This document shows, piece by piece, positions 21,001 to 32,235 of a stretch of 41,014 nt of DNA. Origin of the DNA: Catenaria anguillulae PL171 (taxonomy: Eukaryota > Blastocladiomycota > Blastocladiomycetes > Blastocladiales > Catenariaceae); contig MCFL01000212.1 in the NCBI GenBank assembly GCA_002102555.1, positions 1 to 41,014 on the forward strand. The letters are read 5' to 3'. Positions within the stretch are counted from its first letter, which is position 1, and every line of letters begins with the position of its first letter. The translations under genes and the position numbers were made by a program. The notes under the pieces were generated by a model. It ran no database searches. It was not told the DNA's origin and saw nothing but the letters and a program-made list of their open reading frames with translations.

Positions 21001-21966
21001 GCTCTTGCCATGTCCATACCGTCACATGCCTTTCGGTTGTTCGGTGGTGAATGACTGTTTTATTTATCTGCGAACAATGGAGTCGCGTCTCCCCTCTCGG
21101 CTTCTTCGGAACTCCAAGCTGGTGGAGCTTGTGGGGTTATTGTCGATTTGATTTCGGTTTGCTGCACTACCATCACGCAAGTCACACTTTCTGCTTCACG
21201 TCTCTCCCACAGTACTATTCCCGCTGTTTTGCCCTTTCCCTACTTCTCCTTACCCTATTCTCCATGTCTACTTGGCGGTGGTTGACCTGTGTCTCTCATT
21301 GGGTTGTTGTTGTCTCACGCCCGCTTTTTTGAGTCACCGCCGTGTTGCTTGACCCCGACCGCGATCTGTTTTTGTCCGCTCCAGTCATCACTTTTTGCAT
21401 TTTGCATGACGAATATCTCCCGGATCATTGTTTGTTCTGGTGAGGCGCTGGCCTTGGATACTTCCTTGGGTTCAACCTGGCCAAGAACGAACAATGGAGC
21501 CAAAGCGAATGTTTTTCTTTGCACAACGCCGCAACCCTACCTCTGTAACCGCTACGTTTACGTTTACGTTTATTTCCCTCCTCCCTGTTACGGGCATCGG
21601 CGCCTTCGCTCAACCGCACAGCACGAGCGAGTACCTACATATTGACCCGGCAACCCCCCGCCCCCTCACCGTCTTGTTTCCTTCTTGATCCATGCCTCCT
21701 GAGCCTTGACACTTGATGATTGTGCCCTACGAAATATTCCCTGCGTAAATACTATTTGCTTGCACAAGCACTCACTCATTTGTATTCCTCTGTCGCTTTT
21801 ATTCGCCAGTCTGGTCTGATAGTGTGATCAGCTGGCTGTGTCGCCCATTTCGATCAGGTTGCCTGCCCACTTGACTCCAATCTGCTTCGCCACGTCCGAT
21901 CCGTCTGCGAACTGTTGCTTGCCGTTGCCGTGTGCTTTACTTGCCACCTTTGCCCATCGCATCGCC
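18051..21966. other. long gene-poor, pyrimidine-rich stretch
   Basis: About 3.9 kb without a gene I can support. Open frames on both strands (longest about 182 codons, 18754-18206 minus) have no recognisable motif and ordinary random composition. From about 20,000 onward the plus strand becomes strongly C+T rich with many short T runs, which fits a long promoter and 5' leader of the zinc-finger gene that starts at 21967. Possible leader introns cannot be placed with confidence. Short ATG-started frames in the leader could act as upstream ORFs. Confidence 0.45.
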
Positions 21967-24477
21967 ATGGCCTCTGCGACGTCGACCTCCTCCTCCTCCC
22001 CAAAGTCGGCAAAGTCGGACCAAAACCAGCCCAAGGATCAAGAGCACGGCCGCCAACCTCAACACCCTGAGCAGTTTGAGCCCGAGGCCCGGTACCGCCA
22101 GTACCCGCCGCATCAGCTCTACTACCCACCTGCGCCAGAGCATCGGCCGCTGCCGCCACCGCCGACAACGCACTATCAGCAGCATCACCAGCATCGATCC
22201 GATTCACAGTCTCTGCCCGCTCCGCCTGTTGCTCGTCCATCGCATTCATTCCCCCCAGCCTCTTCCCATCACAACGATGGACACCGGCCGTCGTCGCCTG
22301 GACCAGCATCCGGATCAGCTGGCGCTCACATGCATTCGTACCCGTACCAAGGCTATCTCCCTCATCAACAGCCACCGGCGTTTGTCAGGGGCGCCGTCCC
22401 CGCGACTTCATCGTCGCCTGGCGTGATTCGCATTGGCGAGCATCAGCAACAGCCGATACCGTTCTACCCGCCGCCAACGGCTCCAGCGCAAGCTGGACCT
22501 GATGCGCGGCAACCGCATTACCATCAGCAGCACGGCCAGCAACAACAGCAGCTTCCGCCAGCCCCGGTGCCGCTGCAGTATCATCATCATAGCCTAGCAC
22601 CACCGCATTACCCGTCCCCTATCCAACCACCCCCTTACCAGTCGTGGCCATTGATCGCCCCGAGCCCACTCCCGCCTCAACCGCTGTCAGGCGGTGCAAC
22701 CTCGGGCCATTTTTCGGTCCACTCTGGCGGATCATCTGGCCAATGGTCAACGCATCCCACGGGTCCGGGCACCGGCCGTCGGACTGTCACCGAGGCGCCC
22801 TTGTCGCTGACACAAAATGCGACCCACTTCAAGTCGCCCGAGCACAAGCGCAAGGTGGCCGACTACGCCAGGCTCATGTTGGGCGCGGATCCAGATGCGT
22901 CGCCATCGTTTTTGCCATACCGCAGCTTTGGTGAGGCCGTGTCGTTGAATCCGATTTATGTATCGATCGGGGCATTGTCCGTGTACTGCACGCTATGCCA
23001 GAAGGCTTTCAAGGTCCGGACTGCGTCACCTTTATTCGCGATTAGGATTGTTGTTGTTGCGTGTCTCACGCCTTGTTGTCTCTTTCTTCTTCAGATGTCC
23101 ACAAAGTGCAACCTCCGCTTCGTTCAGCGTCATGAACAGTCGCTCAAGCACACGGACCAGCTGCGCAAGATTCTCGCCGAGTTCCCGCCCCTCGACGAAG
23201 CAGGAAATCCAACTGCAGCGTCCGCTGCCACTTCAAGTAAAACTCATGCGCCCAAGCCCACCACCGACACGTCGGGTGAGCAAGGCGGGGACGCAGCATC
23301 ATCACCTGCAGTCAACACGGGATCCAGCACGGCCCCATCGTCTCGCGCATCCACATCAGTCGTCTCTACGCCTGCTGCATCTCGCCCTAGTTCGTCGTCG
23401 CCACCACCATCGACGGCCGCCGCAGACTCTGCGGCTGCCTGGGCATCGACATCAGGGGCCGCATCGGCATCCAACCTCGGCAGTTCTGTGATTGCGAAAA
23501 AGGCGTACTTGGAAGAGTCCTTTGTCAAGCACGTGGAAAACAACCCGCTCTTCACCATTGTCGACGAGACGACCGTGTTTTGTCTTCCGTGCTCAAAGCG
23601 GCTCAAGTTGGATCGTGCCCGGTCACCGCGGACTGTGCTGCTGCATTGCGCAAGTCAAGTCCATTTGATCAAGCTCAACAAGTATCGACTCGGCGAGCAG
23701 ACAAGCGCACAGCAGCAAGTGTTGGGTGGGAGCGCGGCATCATCAGAAACGCAGTCACCAGCTGTTGGTGGACAAGAGCAGCCGGCGTCATCAGAGCGGC
23801 GGTCCCCGAATCTTCCAGCAATCGTCACATCAACGACGGCAACAGCCGACCAAGGTCATTTTGCTGCTCAAGCGCACGGATTGGTCACTCCCGAGTCGGC
23901 CGCCGAGCCTTCAATCCAACCGCAACCGGTTATGTGGTCCATCTCGGCGCCGGGTGCCGCCCCTGCCGCCGAGTCTTCGGCATTGCCTCCCTTTTCGTAT
24001 GCCCACCCACCGCCGCTCCCTCCGACCGATCGGCGATACATTTTGCCGCTCCCCACCCCAACCTGGCCTGTGCCCATGCACCATCCAAGTGGTCATGCAC
24101 AACACCAACCGCAACCGCTCATGTCGCCCAACAAACACGTAACGCCGCTTCAATCGCCGCCGCCAAGCGCAACGAGCTGGTCTCGCTACCTAGGTGCGCC
24201 GGGGTCTGCCGCTGCGCCGTCCATGAGCCGGCGAGCAAGTCCGTATCCGACCGCCTCCCACGGTGCTGTGCCTTTGCCTGTGTCGTCGGCTGCCACTCCA
24301 CAACTCCAGTCGCCGCCTCCTGCCCGTCGCTCCAACAGTGCCAACACGACACCGTCTACGCCTCCCGTGGTCGGGTTGCAAGGCTCGGATCGCGGGTCGG
24401 TGAGTCCGACAGGCAGCACTGGGTCACAGAGTGCGCCTGGTGGTCAGAAGATGTCGTTGCAATTCCTGGTGGATTGA
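21967..24477 (+). CDS. Pro/Gln/Ser-rich protein with two C2H2 (matrin/U1-like) zinc fingers
   Basis: Exons 21967-23013 and 23095-24477 give 809 residues. The start ATG at 21967 has a good context (CGCCATGG); the frame is open further upstream (ATG at 21838) but that peptide is not of similar composition. The N-terminal 280 residues are low-complexity, rich in Pro, His, Gln and Tyr. Finger 1 spans the intron: C341-x2-C344 in YCTLC, and H362-x5-H368 in RHEQSLKH. Finger 2 is C512-x2-C515 (FCLPC) and H533-x5-H539 (LHCASQVH). The long C-to-H spacing and H-x5-H resemble matrin/U1-type fingers, which bind RNA or DNA. Ser/Ala/Pro-rich stretches fill the rest. The role is probably a nuclear regulator, but no target can be named. 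Confidence 0.75.
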   Translation: MASATSTSSSSPKSAKSDQNQPKDQEHGRQPQHPEQFEPEARYRQYPPHQLYYPPAPEHRPLPPPPTTHYQQHHQHRSDSQSLPAPPVARPSHSFPPASSHHNDGHRPSSPGPASGSAGAHMHSYPYQGYLPHQQPPAFVRGAVPATSSSPGVIRIGEHQQQPIPFYPPPTAPAQAGPDARQPHYHQQHGQQQQQLPPAPVPLQYHHHSLAPPHYPSPIQPPPYQSWPLIAPSPLPPQPLSGGATSGHFSVHSGGSSGQWSTHPTGPGTGRRTVTEAPLSLTQNATHFKSPEHKRKVADYARLMLGADPDASPSFLPYRSFGEAVSLNPIYVSIGALSVYCTLCQKAFKVRTASPLFAIRIVVVACLTPCCLFLLQMSTKCNLRFVQRHEQSLKHTDQLRKILAEFPPLDEAGNPTAASAATSSKTHAPKPTTDTSGEQGGDAASSPAVNTGSSTAPSSRASTSVVSTPAASRPSSSSPPPSTAAADSAAAWASTSGAASASNLGSSVIAKKAYLEESFVKHVENNPLFTIVDETTVFCLPCSKRLKLDRARSPRTVLLHCASQVHLIKLNKYRLGEQTSAQQQVLGGSAASSETQSPAVGGQEQPASSERRSPNLPAIVTSTTATADQGHFAAQAHGLVTPESAAEPSIQPQPVMWSISAPGAAPAAESSALPPFSYAHPPPLPPTDRRYILPLPTPTWPVPMHHPSGHAQHQPQPLMSPNKHVTPLQSPPPSATSWSRYLGAPGSAAAPSMSRRASPYPTASHGAVPLPVSSAATPQLQSPPPARRSNSANTTPSTPPVVGLQGSDRGSVSPTGSTGSQSAPGGQKMSLQFLVD
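23014..23094 (+). other. in-frame intron that splits zinc finger 1
   Basis: 81-bp intron with GTCCGG donor and TTCTTCAG acceptor. It is phase 0, a multiple of three and free of stop codons. If retained it adds 27 mostly hydrophobic residues between the two Cys and the two His of finger 1. Confidence 0.6.
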
Positions 24478-24719
24478 GCGTTTGCCTTGTATTTTTGTTG
24501 TTTCTCTGTCCATGCTGTATACTCTTCATTTTTTTTCTTGTGTTTTCGTCAATTGTTAGTCAGTATCATTTTTTTACCCTGGCGGATCCTCTTCGTCCCC
24601 TTTGCTTGTGTGTACTACTTCATCTACCATCTCGCATTTTGACAATTTTCTTTCAGGCAATTGTTAAATACATATCATTCTGTACAATCTAGTTCAAACA
24701 ATAACTCTTGAAAATTGCC
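24478..24719. other. convergent 3' region
   Basis: 242 bp of T-rich sequence between the stops of two convergent genes. No gene seen. Confidence 0.5.
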
Positions 24720-25919
24720 TCAGTCATACTTGCCCAAGCTGGAAACGCTGCTGACGGAAGGTAACCCGCCTTTGCTCCCCCCCACGCTCGACCACTGACT
24801 ACTACTCAACGTATCCAACGACCCTGCCCCGCCGTCGTCATCACCTCGCTCCGCCCACGCCAATGCATCTTCTGTGATAAACTGATACCAAACCGGAATT
24901 AGCGGAATCGTGCTCAAATGCCACAACGCGTGTGCATCCAAATGCCGACCCCAAGGTGCAAAGTCAAACAGCTCGAGTGCCATGGACAGCGTCAGTCCAA
25001 CCGTCATGACCAGCGACAACTTTGCCCTTCGGATGCGGCCCGACGAGTCGTATCCGCTGCTCCTTGCGCGAACAATTTCAGTAATGGCCCAGACGATCCA
25101 AATCACATTGTGCACGGCCCCGATCCCAACATTGAACGCCATGTTGTATCCATAGTCAAAGCGCGGAAATGCCAGCAACCAGTAAGCGTGGCGAGCAAAC
25201 ACGGCCAGGATGCCCATGGCCGACAGCCACGTCGGAATCCACTTGCCAAACAACCTTGCCGACGTCCACTGCAACGAGCACAAGGTCGCAAATGCCGCGC
25301 CCAGGTAATCCCCCCGCTCTGTAATCCACACGTCTCGGGTATGAAACACGGCCGACCACACCCACAAGTGAATGGACGCCAAGGCGTAAAACACGGCCCA
25401 CCACCTGGCCTTTCGCCACTGTGCCGACACCCCACTGCCCATGTCGGCACGTGCACTTGCCGCACGCGTGCGCCGGCGCAAGTACTGCATTCCGCGCCAG
25501 TGCTGCGCAAGGTTACCAAGTGAAAACACCGTCGACAGGGGTTCCTGGCACCCAAACATGCGGCGAAACGCCCACTTGCCATGATACTGGTGGACGGGGC
25601 CATGCTGGTCAACATGCGCGTGCATGCACCGGTACTTGCAGTCGTCTTCGCACGTCCAGCGGGTCAGGCGCAGGGCGCCTGTGAGCTGGCACTGGTCCAG
25701 CGGCCATTTGGCCGAGGCAGTCTTGGAATACGAGTAGGTGCCTGAATTGGTGGTAGATGGCGGGCTAAATTGGCGAGAGTACATGCAGTGGCTGGTGCAC
25801 GAGAGGAAGTCGGAGGATTGGTCGCCTGACGAGGCCGTGATGGGTGGCGGCAACAGCAACAGGAGCAAGGCGATGCAGGCCAGCAGGATGCCCGCGGGAT
25901 GGACTTGGCGGTGCATCAT
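24720..25919 (-). CDS. PER1: PER1/PGAP3 GPI-lipid remodelling protein
   Basis: Single-exon 399-residue protein. The ATG at 25919 is chosen because a clear signal peptide follows (MHRQVHPAGILLACIALLLL). PER1/PGAP3 acts in the ER/Golgi on GPI anchors of newly made proteins, removing the unsaturated acyl chain at sn-2 before a saturated one is added. Family marks are present in order: a Cys-rich lumenal start (FLSCTSHCMYSRQF), the WTCEDDCKYRCM box, HGKWAFRRMFGCQEP, then seven membrane segments with HLWVWSAVFHTRD, FDYGYNMAFNVGIG, LELFDFAPWG and LDAHALWHLSTIP. The His and Asp residues in these segments are the expected catalytic set of the CREST superfamily. Length exceeds human PGAP3 (320) mainly through loops and a Ser/Gly tail. 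Divergent from the receptor gene. Confidence 0.93.
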   Translation of the reverse strand: MMHRQVHPAGILLACIALLLLLLPPPITASSGDQSSDFLSCTSHCMYSRQFSPPSTTNSGTYSYSKTASAKWPLDQCQLTGALRLTRWTCEDDCKYRCMHAHVDQHGPVHQYHGKWAFRRMFGCQEPLSTVFSLGNLAQHWRGMQYLRRRTRAASARADMGSGVSAQWRKARWWAVFYALASIHLWVWSAVFHTRDVWITERGDYLGAAFATLCSLQWTSARLFGKWIPTWLSAMGILAVFARHAYWLLAFPRFDYGYNMAFNVGIGAVHNVIWIVWAITEIVRARSSGYDSSGRIRRAKLSLVMTVGLTLSMALELFDFAPWGRHLDAHALWHLSTIPLIPVWYQFITEDALAWAERGDDDGGAGSLDTLSSSQWSSVGGSKGGLPSVSSVSSLGKYD

Positions 25920-26441
25920 CAATGATGGGGTTCGGTGAGCGAAAAAGTCACTTGAACAGATGGAGGCATTGCATGGAGTCTTTTCCATTAGAAAGAAAGG
26001 GCTGTGACTTGAGTCCACCCACATGTAAAGCCAATTGCATTGAAGGCTCGCACGACGTGAGAAAGTACATGTTAATCCGTCAGAGCCGTTGGGCTGCCGA
26101 TTGGACGCGTGCGCCGCGAACTTTAACAGCAGCATTTGTCTTGGTCAGTGCAGAGACATAGACGCGGGGACAAGCTTTTCCAGGTCCTCGTGGGTCTCGG
26201 TCGGATCGTTGATGGGCAAATCGCTGAAGACAATTCATCATGTACTCATGGTCTCCATGCTCTGCTGCTCCTGCTATGCTCTATATTGAAAAGCGAGGTT
26301 ATACCTCAGATAGATACCGGCAGACGTAGACGCAGGGAGATCAAACCTGCTCAGTAGCACACGGTCATTTCACAACCTGCGCACAAAGTCGTCAAGTCCG
26401 TTGTACACGCGCTGGAAAGTGCAAACTCACACACTCCCCTC
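25920..26441. promoter_or_regulatory. divergent intergenic region
   Basis: 522 bp between PER1 (minus) and the receptor-like gene (plus). It must contain both promoters. No specific element is recognised. Confidence 0.4.
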
Positions 26442-29400
26442 ATGTTCCCATTGACATTCTGGGTACTGGCGACGTTTGCCTTCGCAGTCAGAGCACAGTC
26501 TCTCCCGCCAGTCAAGTTTGGCGCATCCGCTGACTTCTCGTGCGTTGCGATCATCATGATCCCAATTATTGAAACCATTTCTCACTTGAGCACAAAATGC
26601 CTGAATGTAGAGGCTCTGCAAGGGCCATAGCGCTTTCATACCATGCAGGGATCCGGATCGCATTTGACGAAATCAATGCGGCGGGAGGATACAATGGTCG
26701 TCAGCTCCAATTCATCACGATGGACGATCAATACATTGTCGCCAATACTCTGAGTAACCTGCAAGCCATAAAGGCGGCTCATCCAGATGTGGTTGCCTTC
26801 ATGGCTTCAACGGTTTGTTTCCCCGAACCTTGTGTGAAGAATGTACTTGCGTAATTCGCTCTGACCGCCGTTTTGCTCGAAGGGAACCTCCAATGTGCGT
26901 GGAAGCATTGCATGGGCGACAAACAACTCGATTGGTCTATTTTTTCCCGCATCCGGCGCAGAGGCCCTGCGAAACCCGTTTGTGCGCGTCGTTCCCAACA
27001 TGGTCGCGAGCTATTTTTCTGAGGCATCGTTTGCGATTCGGCTGGCGACGCAAGTCTTCAAGGTCAACCGCGTGGCCATTGTGTATCAGAATGACGGCTT
27101 TGGCGAGCCGCCAGCGACTCAAGCCAGAAACAAGCTGAGGGACATGGGACTACAGCCTCACGTCATGACACACTACCCAACAGGGTCCATGAATATGACG
27201 GGCGTCGTGAATGCTCTCTTCAGCAAGGAAACACTGCCACATGCAGTTGTTCTGTTCACGTTCGGCCCACAGACATCCAGTACGTCGCCATGCTCCCATC
27301 TTCCAACATGATTCCGACTAATTCAATCTCATTTCCAATGGCAGTTGTCATTCGCGACTACCAAGCTCGCACGCAGTACCCGACCAAGTTCATTCTCATT
27401 TCGGTCGCCGACATGGTCAACCTACGCTCCATCATGGGATCCTCGGGAGTTTACGAGAATGTGTATCTCATTCGCACAGCTCCCGATCCAGACGACAGCT
27501 CCCTTGAAATATCGTACGTCAGAACTCGCCCATCCGTTTCTCGCCATCGTGTGATGGGATAGTTGACTCGTATTGCATACATCCATTCAGGCAACAATTC
27601 AATGCGGCCGCCAACTTGTACAACAACACTGTGTATCGGGAGCACTACACCATGTTGGGTTATACTGCGGGACACATGATGATGCAAATTCTCACGAGGC
27701 ACGACTCACGCACCAACGTGACCTCAGCATCTTTTCTAGACGTCGTGTACAAGACTGGTGTTTTTAACATCATGGGTTTGACCGTTGGTCCCTTTTCCGA
27801 TTCATCTCAAGCACCATGCAATCAAGGCCTTCGCCAGCTGTGGCTCGCCCAAGCAACCAGCACGGGATGGCGAGCAGTTACGAATGAGCCAGGCCTCGCG
27901 GCGCTCTTGGAACCGTGGCCAAACACATGCATCTTCCAGGACAAGAAGTCGCGTTTGCCTTCCGTTTGGGGCATTGGCATTGCTCCCCAGGAAACGAGTC
28001 AACTGGCGAAAGATTTCGTTGCGGGCGTCAAAGCGTCAGTTCGGTATTTCAACGAGATTGAAGGTGGAGGATTGTCCAACATTGTACTCCACACGGAAGA
28101 TATGGACTGGAAGGGCAACAAGATGTCGGGCATCAATCCATTCATGTCTTCGTCCAACTCGACGTCTGCAACACAGTCTAATGCGATTCAGAGGTTCGTG
28201 GCCGAGTACAATGCAGCGGGTATCATTGGATCCTCCCATCTTAGTGTTGCTGGGTCGACGACAACTGGCGAGTTGGCCGAAATGCTCAACGACTTGAATG
28301 GTCGACCTGTTGTGGGCATTTTGGGCGGCGATGCGCCGTTCCATGACTCGCCAGCAACGACGCAAATTGTACCTCACCGGGCGTCCTATGGCACTGATTT
28401 TTACGGGCTACTCGATGCATTGTACCTTCAACGCAACCTCAAGCGCATTGGGTTGGCATGCGTGACGGGCGACGGGTCACAGTTCGTTCGCATTTGTTCT
28501 CAGGCTCGCCGGGCGTTTGATACGCTCAACATGGCTCCTGCGTTTGCAAAAGAGTTTTTGCTTACGCCATCGGCACCGCTGCTGGAGGAAACCATTGCAA
28601 ACTTGCCCCTACAGGACGACATGTCTTTGACGGGCGCAGTGGACGCCATGATCTACGTTGGCCCAAACCTGCAATCGTTCTCGCAAGTTTTGATCAACCT
28701 GGTCGCCCTCAAGCGCAACATCACTGTCGGTGTTGGGTCGTACCTCGACATGACCAATGCATTCATTCCTGCCAACTCTCCGCTCGTGCTTCATGTGAAA
28801 ACCACGCCGCCGCGCGGTCTGGCAAAGTACTCGAGTCTGTACGAGCACACAGACGCGTTGGGCACAGCCCTGAGTATCGCTCCATCAACGCGCGAGACAA
28901 GCGGTTTTCTGCAAGGCGTGCTTGCCACTCGTACACTCATTCGAGGTATCTCATCCCTAGCCGATCCGGAGAACGGCGCGAGCTTCATTCGCGCATCGCT
29001 CCTGAACCGTGAATATCTTTTGTTTGATGCGACCGAGACACCCATTCGAGTTGGGCCGTACCTCGATCTCATTACCGCGCAGTGCAGTCAGCCGACCAAC
29101 GCAAGCTCTTGCGCCCAGCCGTTCTGCCGCCAAGGCCTCACTTCTGTCTTTGTTCAGTCTCTCGGCGCTTCTATCGCTGAAGAGTACTCTTTCCCATCAT
29201 GCGGGGTTCCGCCCTCTGCGTCCTTGCGCGTGCGTCTGCCCACTTGCAAAGTCCGCCATCTGTACGGAAAATCGGTCTGGACAGACATGCAGCGTGGCAT
29301 GCGATACAGCCCACAAGGAACAATTTTTTACACAGTCGTGATTGCCGGTCTGTTTGTGCTCTTGTTTGGGAGTGCTCTGCTGGGCTTGTCTCTATTCAAG

Positions 29401-31220
29401 ATGCGTGAGCGCAAGATGAAGCGCGAAAAGCGTCAAGGAACGGCCAAGCAAACGGCATCGGCGCTCTTGATGATGGGTGCCCCAAGCAGTTCTCGTCCAG
29501 TCATGTCGCCTGCTCGATCAGTGAGTCGTGGCCGCGGGTCTGCATCTGCATCGTCTACTCAGCAGCTGAAGAGCGGAGCATTGCCCGCTGTATTTGCAGG
29601 TGTTGTAGCAGTGTCAACAACCGCACCGGCAGGCTTGTCCAAGGCGGATGTGAATGGGCAAGCGTTCATCAAGAGGGAGCCAATAGTCTTGATTCGGCCT
29701 TCGACAGCCAATTACATTGCATTGCTCGGTGTTGTCGCGGATTTTGTGACCTTCACTTTTTTGTTTTTGGTTCGCCCGATCCCCTTGCTGCTGCACGCTC
29801 ACTGCCATGATCACGATGACTCACAGCTCCCCCGCATTTTCACCTTCTTGACAGCCTGCGCGCATTCCATGGGTTGGGTCGTTTGCGTACAACATCATTG
29901 GAATCCAGCGGTCCGACACAGTCATTGCCAGCAATTGGTTTGGGCTCTTTTTTGCCTACTTTTACTTGATACTCGTCGTCTGTTTGGCCAACAAGGCCAT
30001 CCTGGCCAAGCTTCAAGTCCATGCACCGTTAGCGTTTGTCTTCACGGGTTACATCTTGCCCATGTACAACTGGATCCTGATTCCCATTGTCAAGGACTTG
30101 CTGCGGCCGTTCGCAATTATTTGCACGCAAAACAATTGCTTCCTCGACGACGATTGTACAGGGTTGGTTTGGACGACTGGACATTGGACCACGGCAATTC
30201 TGTCCGCCGTGGCCTTGTGGACATTTGTGCCCATGTACGTGAGCCGACCAAACCTGTTGGCTGAACTTGCGCACACAATGGGTGTACTTATTTGTGTTCT
30301 ATCACTGTAGCTATGCATTCTTTGCCCAAGCTTGGTGGAAAATCCAGCACCACCTTGACATCATCGAAGCCAACTGGATGACGCTGACCATCACGTGGCT
30401 CAAGGTAACTCTGGTTGCCCTCAATATCGTGCTGCCACACAACTTTTGGGAGGTCCAAATCATCCAAGTGCTTGCCATGGTTGGGCTCCTTGCCTTGGTC
30501 CTGTCTCACCACAAGTCAACAAACATCAAATGGTGGCACATTGTACAAGGCGTTGGGATTGGTTGTGCACTCATTTCTGCCGTGTTCGGACTCGTTGGCG
30601 AAGCCATGGGCACGACTGACCCAACACCTTTCCTGTCAGCGCTCGTGCCAATGTGGATCCTCGTCTTTATCGGCGGCGTTGCTGCCATTCGGAGAAAGTA
30701 CAGATCCATCATCATCCCGCGCGCCCGCGAGCACCGCCGGCTGCAGTCTCGGTTTGCCAAAGTCATGGCGTTTGATGCGTCCTCGTCGTCATATGCGTCG
30801 TCGGACGACTCGTCTGGTGGCGATAGCAGCTCGATTCACAGCGTTGGTGGGCTCACAAAGGCCTCGGTGCAGACAGTTATCAATTGGCTCATGGCCCTCG
30901 AAAAAAACAAGGTGCTCACTGGGCCAGAGGCGTCGTGGATGATGAGCGATGCAGACAAGCGCAGGCATGGGCTTGTTCACACTGTCTACACGGCTGCCGG
31001 TGGCGATGTGGGCGGCACAGTGGAAAAGTTCCAAAAGGTGCTGATGGAGCAGCCAGCAATTGACGCAGTCAGGGCGGCCGTCAAGAGCGCGGAAGCTGAG
31101 AGTTTGGGGACAGTCAGGTTTGATACATTCGTGTCCGTGCGAGCAGAATCACATGCAGCAGTTGCAGGCAGTGCAGCATCGACGTCGCAGTTGTTGCCAA
31201 CGACTGGCGGACGTCAGTAG
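26442..31220 (+). CDS. large receptor: two Venus-flytrap domains plus polytopic membrane domain
   Basis: Exons 26442-26539, 26611-26812, 26883-27279, 27345-27513 and 27591 onward are linked by four introns of 65-77 bp whose phases all fit. A signal peptide (MFPLTFWVLATFAFAVRAQS) leads into two type-1 periplasmic-binding (ANF-receptor) modules, roughly residues 25-400 (start marked by SYHAGIRIAFDEINAAGGYNG) and 410-830 (start marked by VWGIGIAPQE). A membrane helix follows near residue 865 (FYTVVIAGLFVLLFGSALLG), then a basic Ser-rich loop of about 110 residues, then seven or more membrane segments, then a Ser-rich cytosolic tail of about 180 residues. The membrane part (IPIVKDLLRPF..., ending RP) resembles TmcB/TmcC-type proteins more than a class C GPCR; this is a recollection. 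Two frame changes without an intron (near 29,880 and 30,265) are needed to read the whole membrane part. The ligand is unknown. Confidence 0.75.
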
Positions 31221-31674
31221 TCTCAATTCCTCGAGCTGTTTTTTAGCGCTTGCAGTAGATGCGTCCCACTCATGATGATATTGTAGACTTTCGCAGTAAA
31301 CGCAGTACCTAGCCGCTGCATGTCTGATGATTGCTTGGGGCAAAGACCAGGTGAGTGAGCCGAAACCTCGATGCGCTTTGTCTTGGCATTTGAAATCAAC
31401 AGCTGGATTTCGTTGTTTATCCACTTAACGTCAACAAGACAACTGAGGTAGTAAGTACGGGGTACGACTTGGCGAGCCTCCATAGCTTGAAACGCCAAGC
31501 GCATCTCTGGGATCACTCCCTGCCCTGCTGGTTCTTCAAGCTGCGAGAAAGTGAGACATGCACGTCCATCCGAGTCCAATAAATATGAATGTCGGAAGGT
31601 TCCCTTGACTGATTGCTACTCGCACCAAAAAGCAAGAATGGCAACATCCTCACGCTGACATCCCATCCGGCAGC
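31221..31674. other. intergenic, with one weak minus-strand ORF
   Basis: 454 bp between two plus-strand genes. A minus-strand frame (31579-31223, 118 codons) is open and of balanced composition, but I recognise no domain in it. It could be a small antisense gene or chance. Confidence 0.3.
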
Positions 31675-32235
31675 ATGATGACCCCTTCTCCACAACCGAC
31701 CGACAAGCTCGCGAAGCGGCAGTCGCGGACCTGCTGCGTCTTCATCCCTCTCAAGTTCGGGGCCATCACCATCCTTGTCCTAACCTTGATCTCGATCGTC
31801 CTTCCGTTTTTCCTCCCCACCCCGACAATCTACATCAACAACTCATTCGTAATCGCTGCCGACAGCGTTCTTGGCTACCTCAACGGGTTTCTCGCTGGTG
31901 GCATGTTATTCTTCATTGTGTCGAACAATCCGCTAGGCTTTCGGGCATTAACCCTGGTTAATCCGGTCTTTCTGGTGGCTTCGTTTGCGTTCGCCGTTTA
32001 CGGATCGCTGGTCATCGCTCAAGAATACAAGCAGCGACAGGAGCCCGTACCGCGCATGTCTCTGTGGCCGTTCATTGAGTCCGAGACGGTTGGGTATTGG
32101 GCAGCTATGAGCGCGCATTTCGCCGTGGATGCTTACTGGGCGTACGTGTTGGTTGTGTACTCGAGGGTATTCGCCGAGGAGTACAAGGTCAAGATTCAAG
32201 GACGAGTCAATCATCGCAAAAGGGAAGTTGTGTGA
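31675..32235 (+). CDS. small four-helix membrane protein (LAPTM-like)
   Basis: Intronless 186-residue ORF. Two adjacent ATGs stand at 31675 and 31678. Four hydrophobic segments are visible at about residues 24-47, 62-84, 91-115 and 141-166. The start RTCCVFIPLKFGA recalls the Cys-Cys...Pro-Leu-Arg/Lys opening of LAPTM-type and related lysosomal/endosomal four-helix proteins. The tail is short and basic (VKIQGRVNHRKREVV). Function cannot be assigned. It sits between the big receptor and the two seven-helix genes, all on the plus strand. Confidence 0.6.
   Translation: MMTPSPQPTDKLAKRQSRTCCVFIPLKFGAITILVLTLISIVLPFFLPTPTIYINNSFVIAADSVLGYLNGFLAGGMLFFIVSNNPLGFRALTLVNPVFLVASFAFAVYGSLVIAQEYKQRQEPVPRMSLWPFIESETVGYWAAMSAHFAVDAYWAYVLVVYSRVFAEEYKVKIQGRVNHRKREVV

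Noticed and set aside
26442-31220. Receptor as a standard GABA-B-type class C GPCR
   Set aside because: There are two flytrap modules, a membrane helix followed by a long loop before the main helices, and no class C helix motifs that I can recognise.
31223-31579. 118-codon minus-strand ORF as a gene
   Set aside because: Open but without any recognised domain; kept only as a weak possibility in the intergenic entry.
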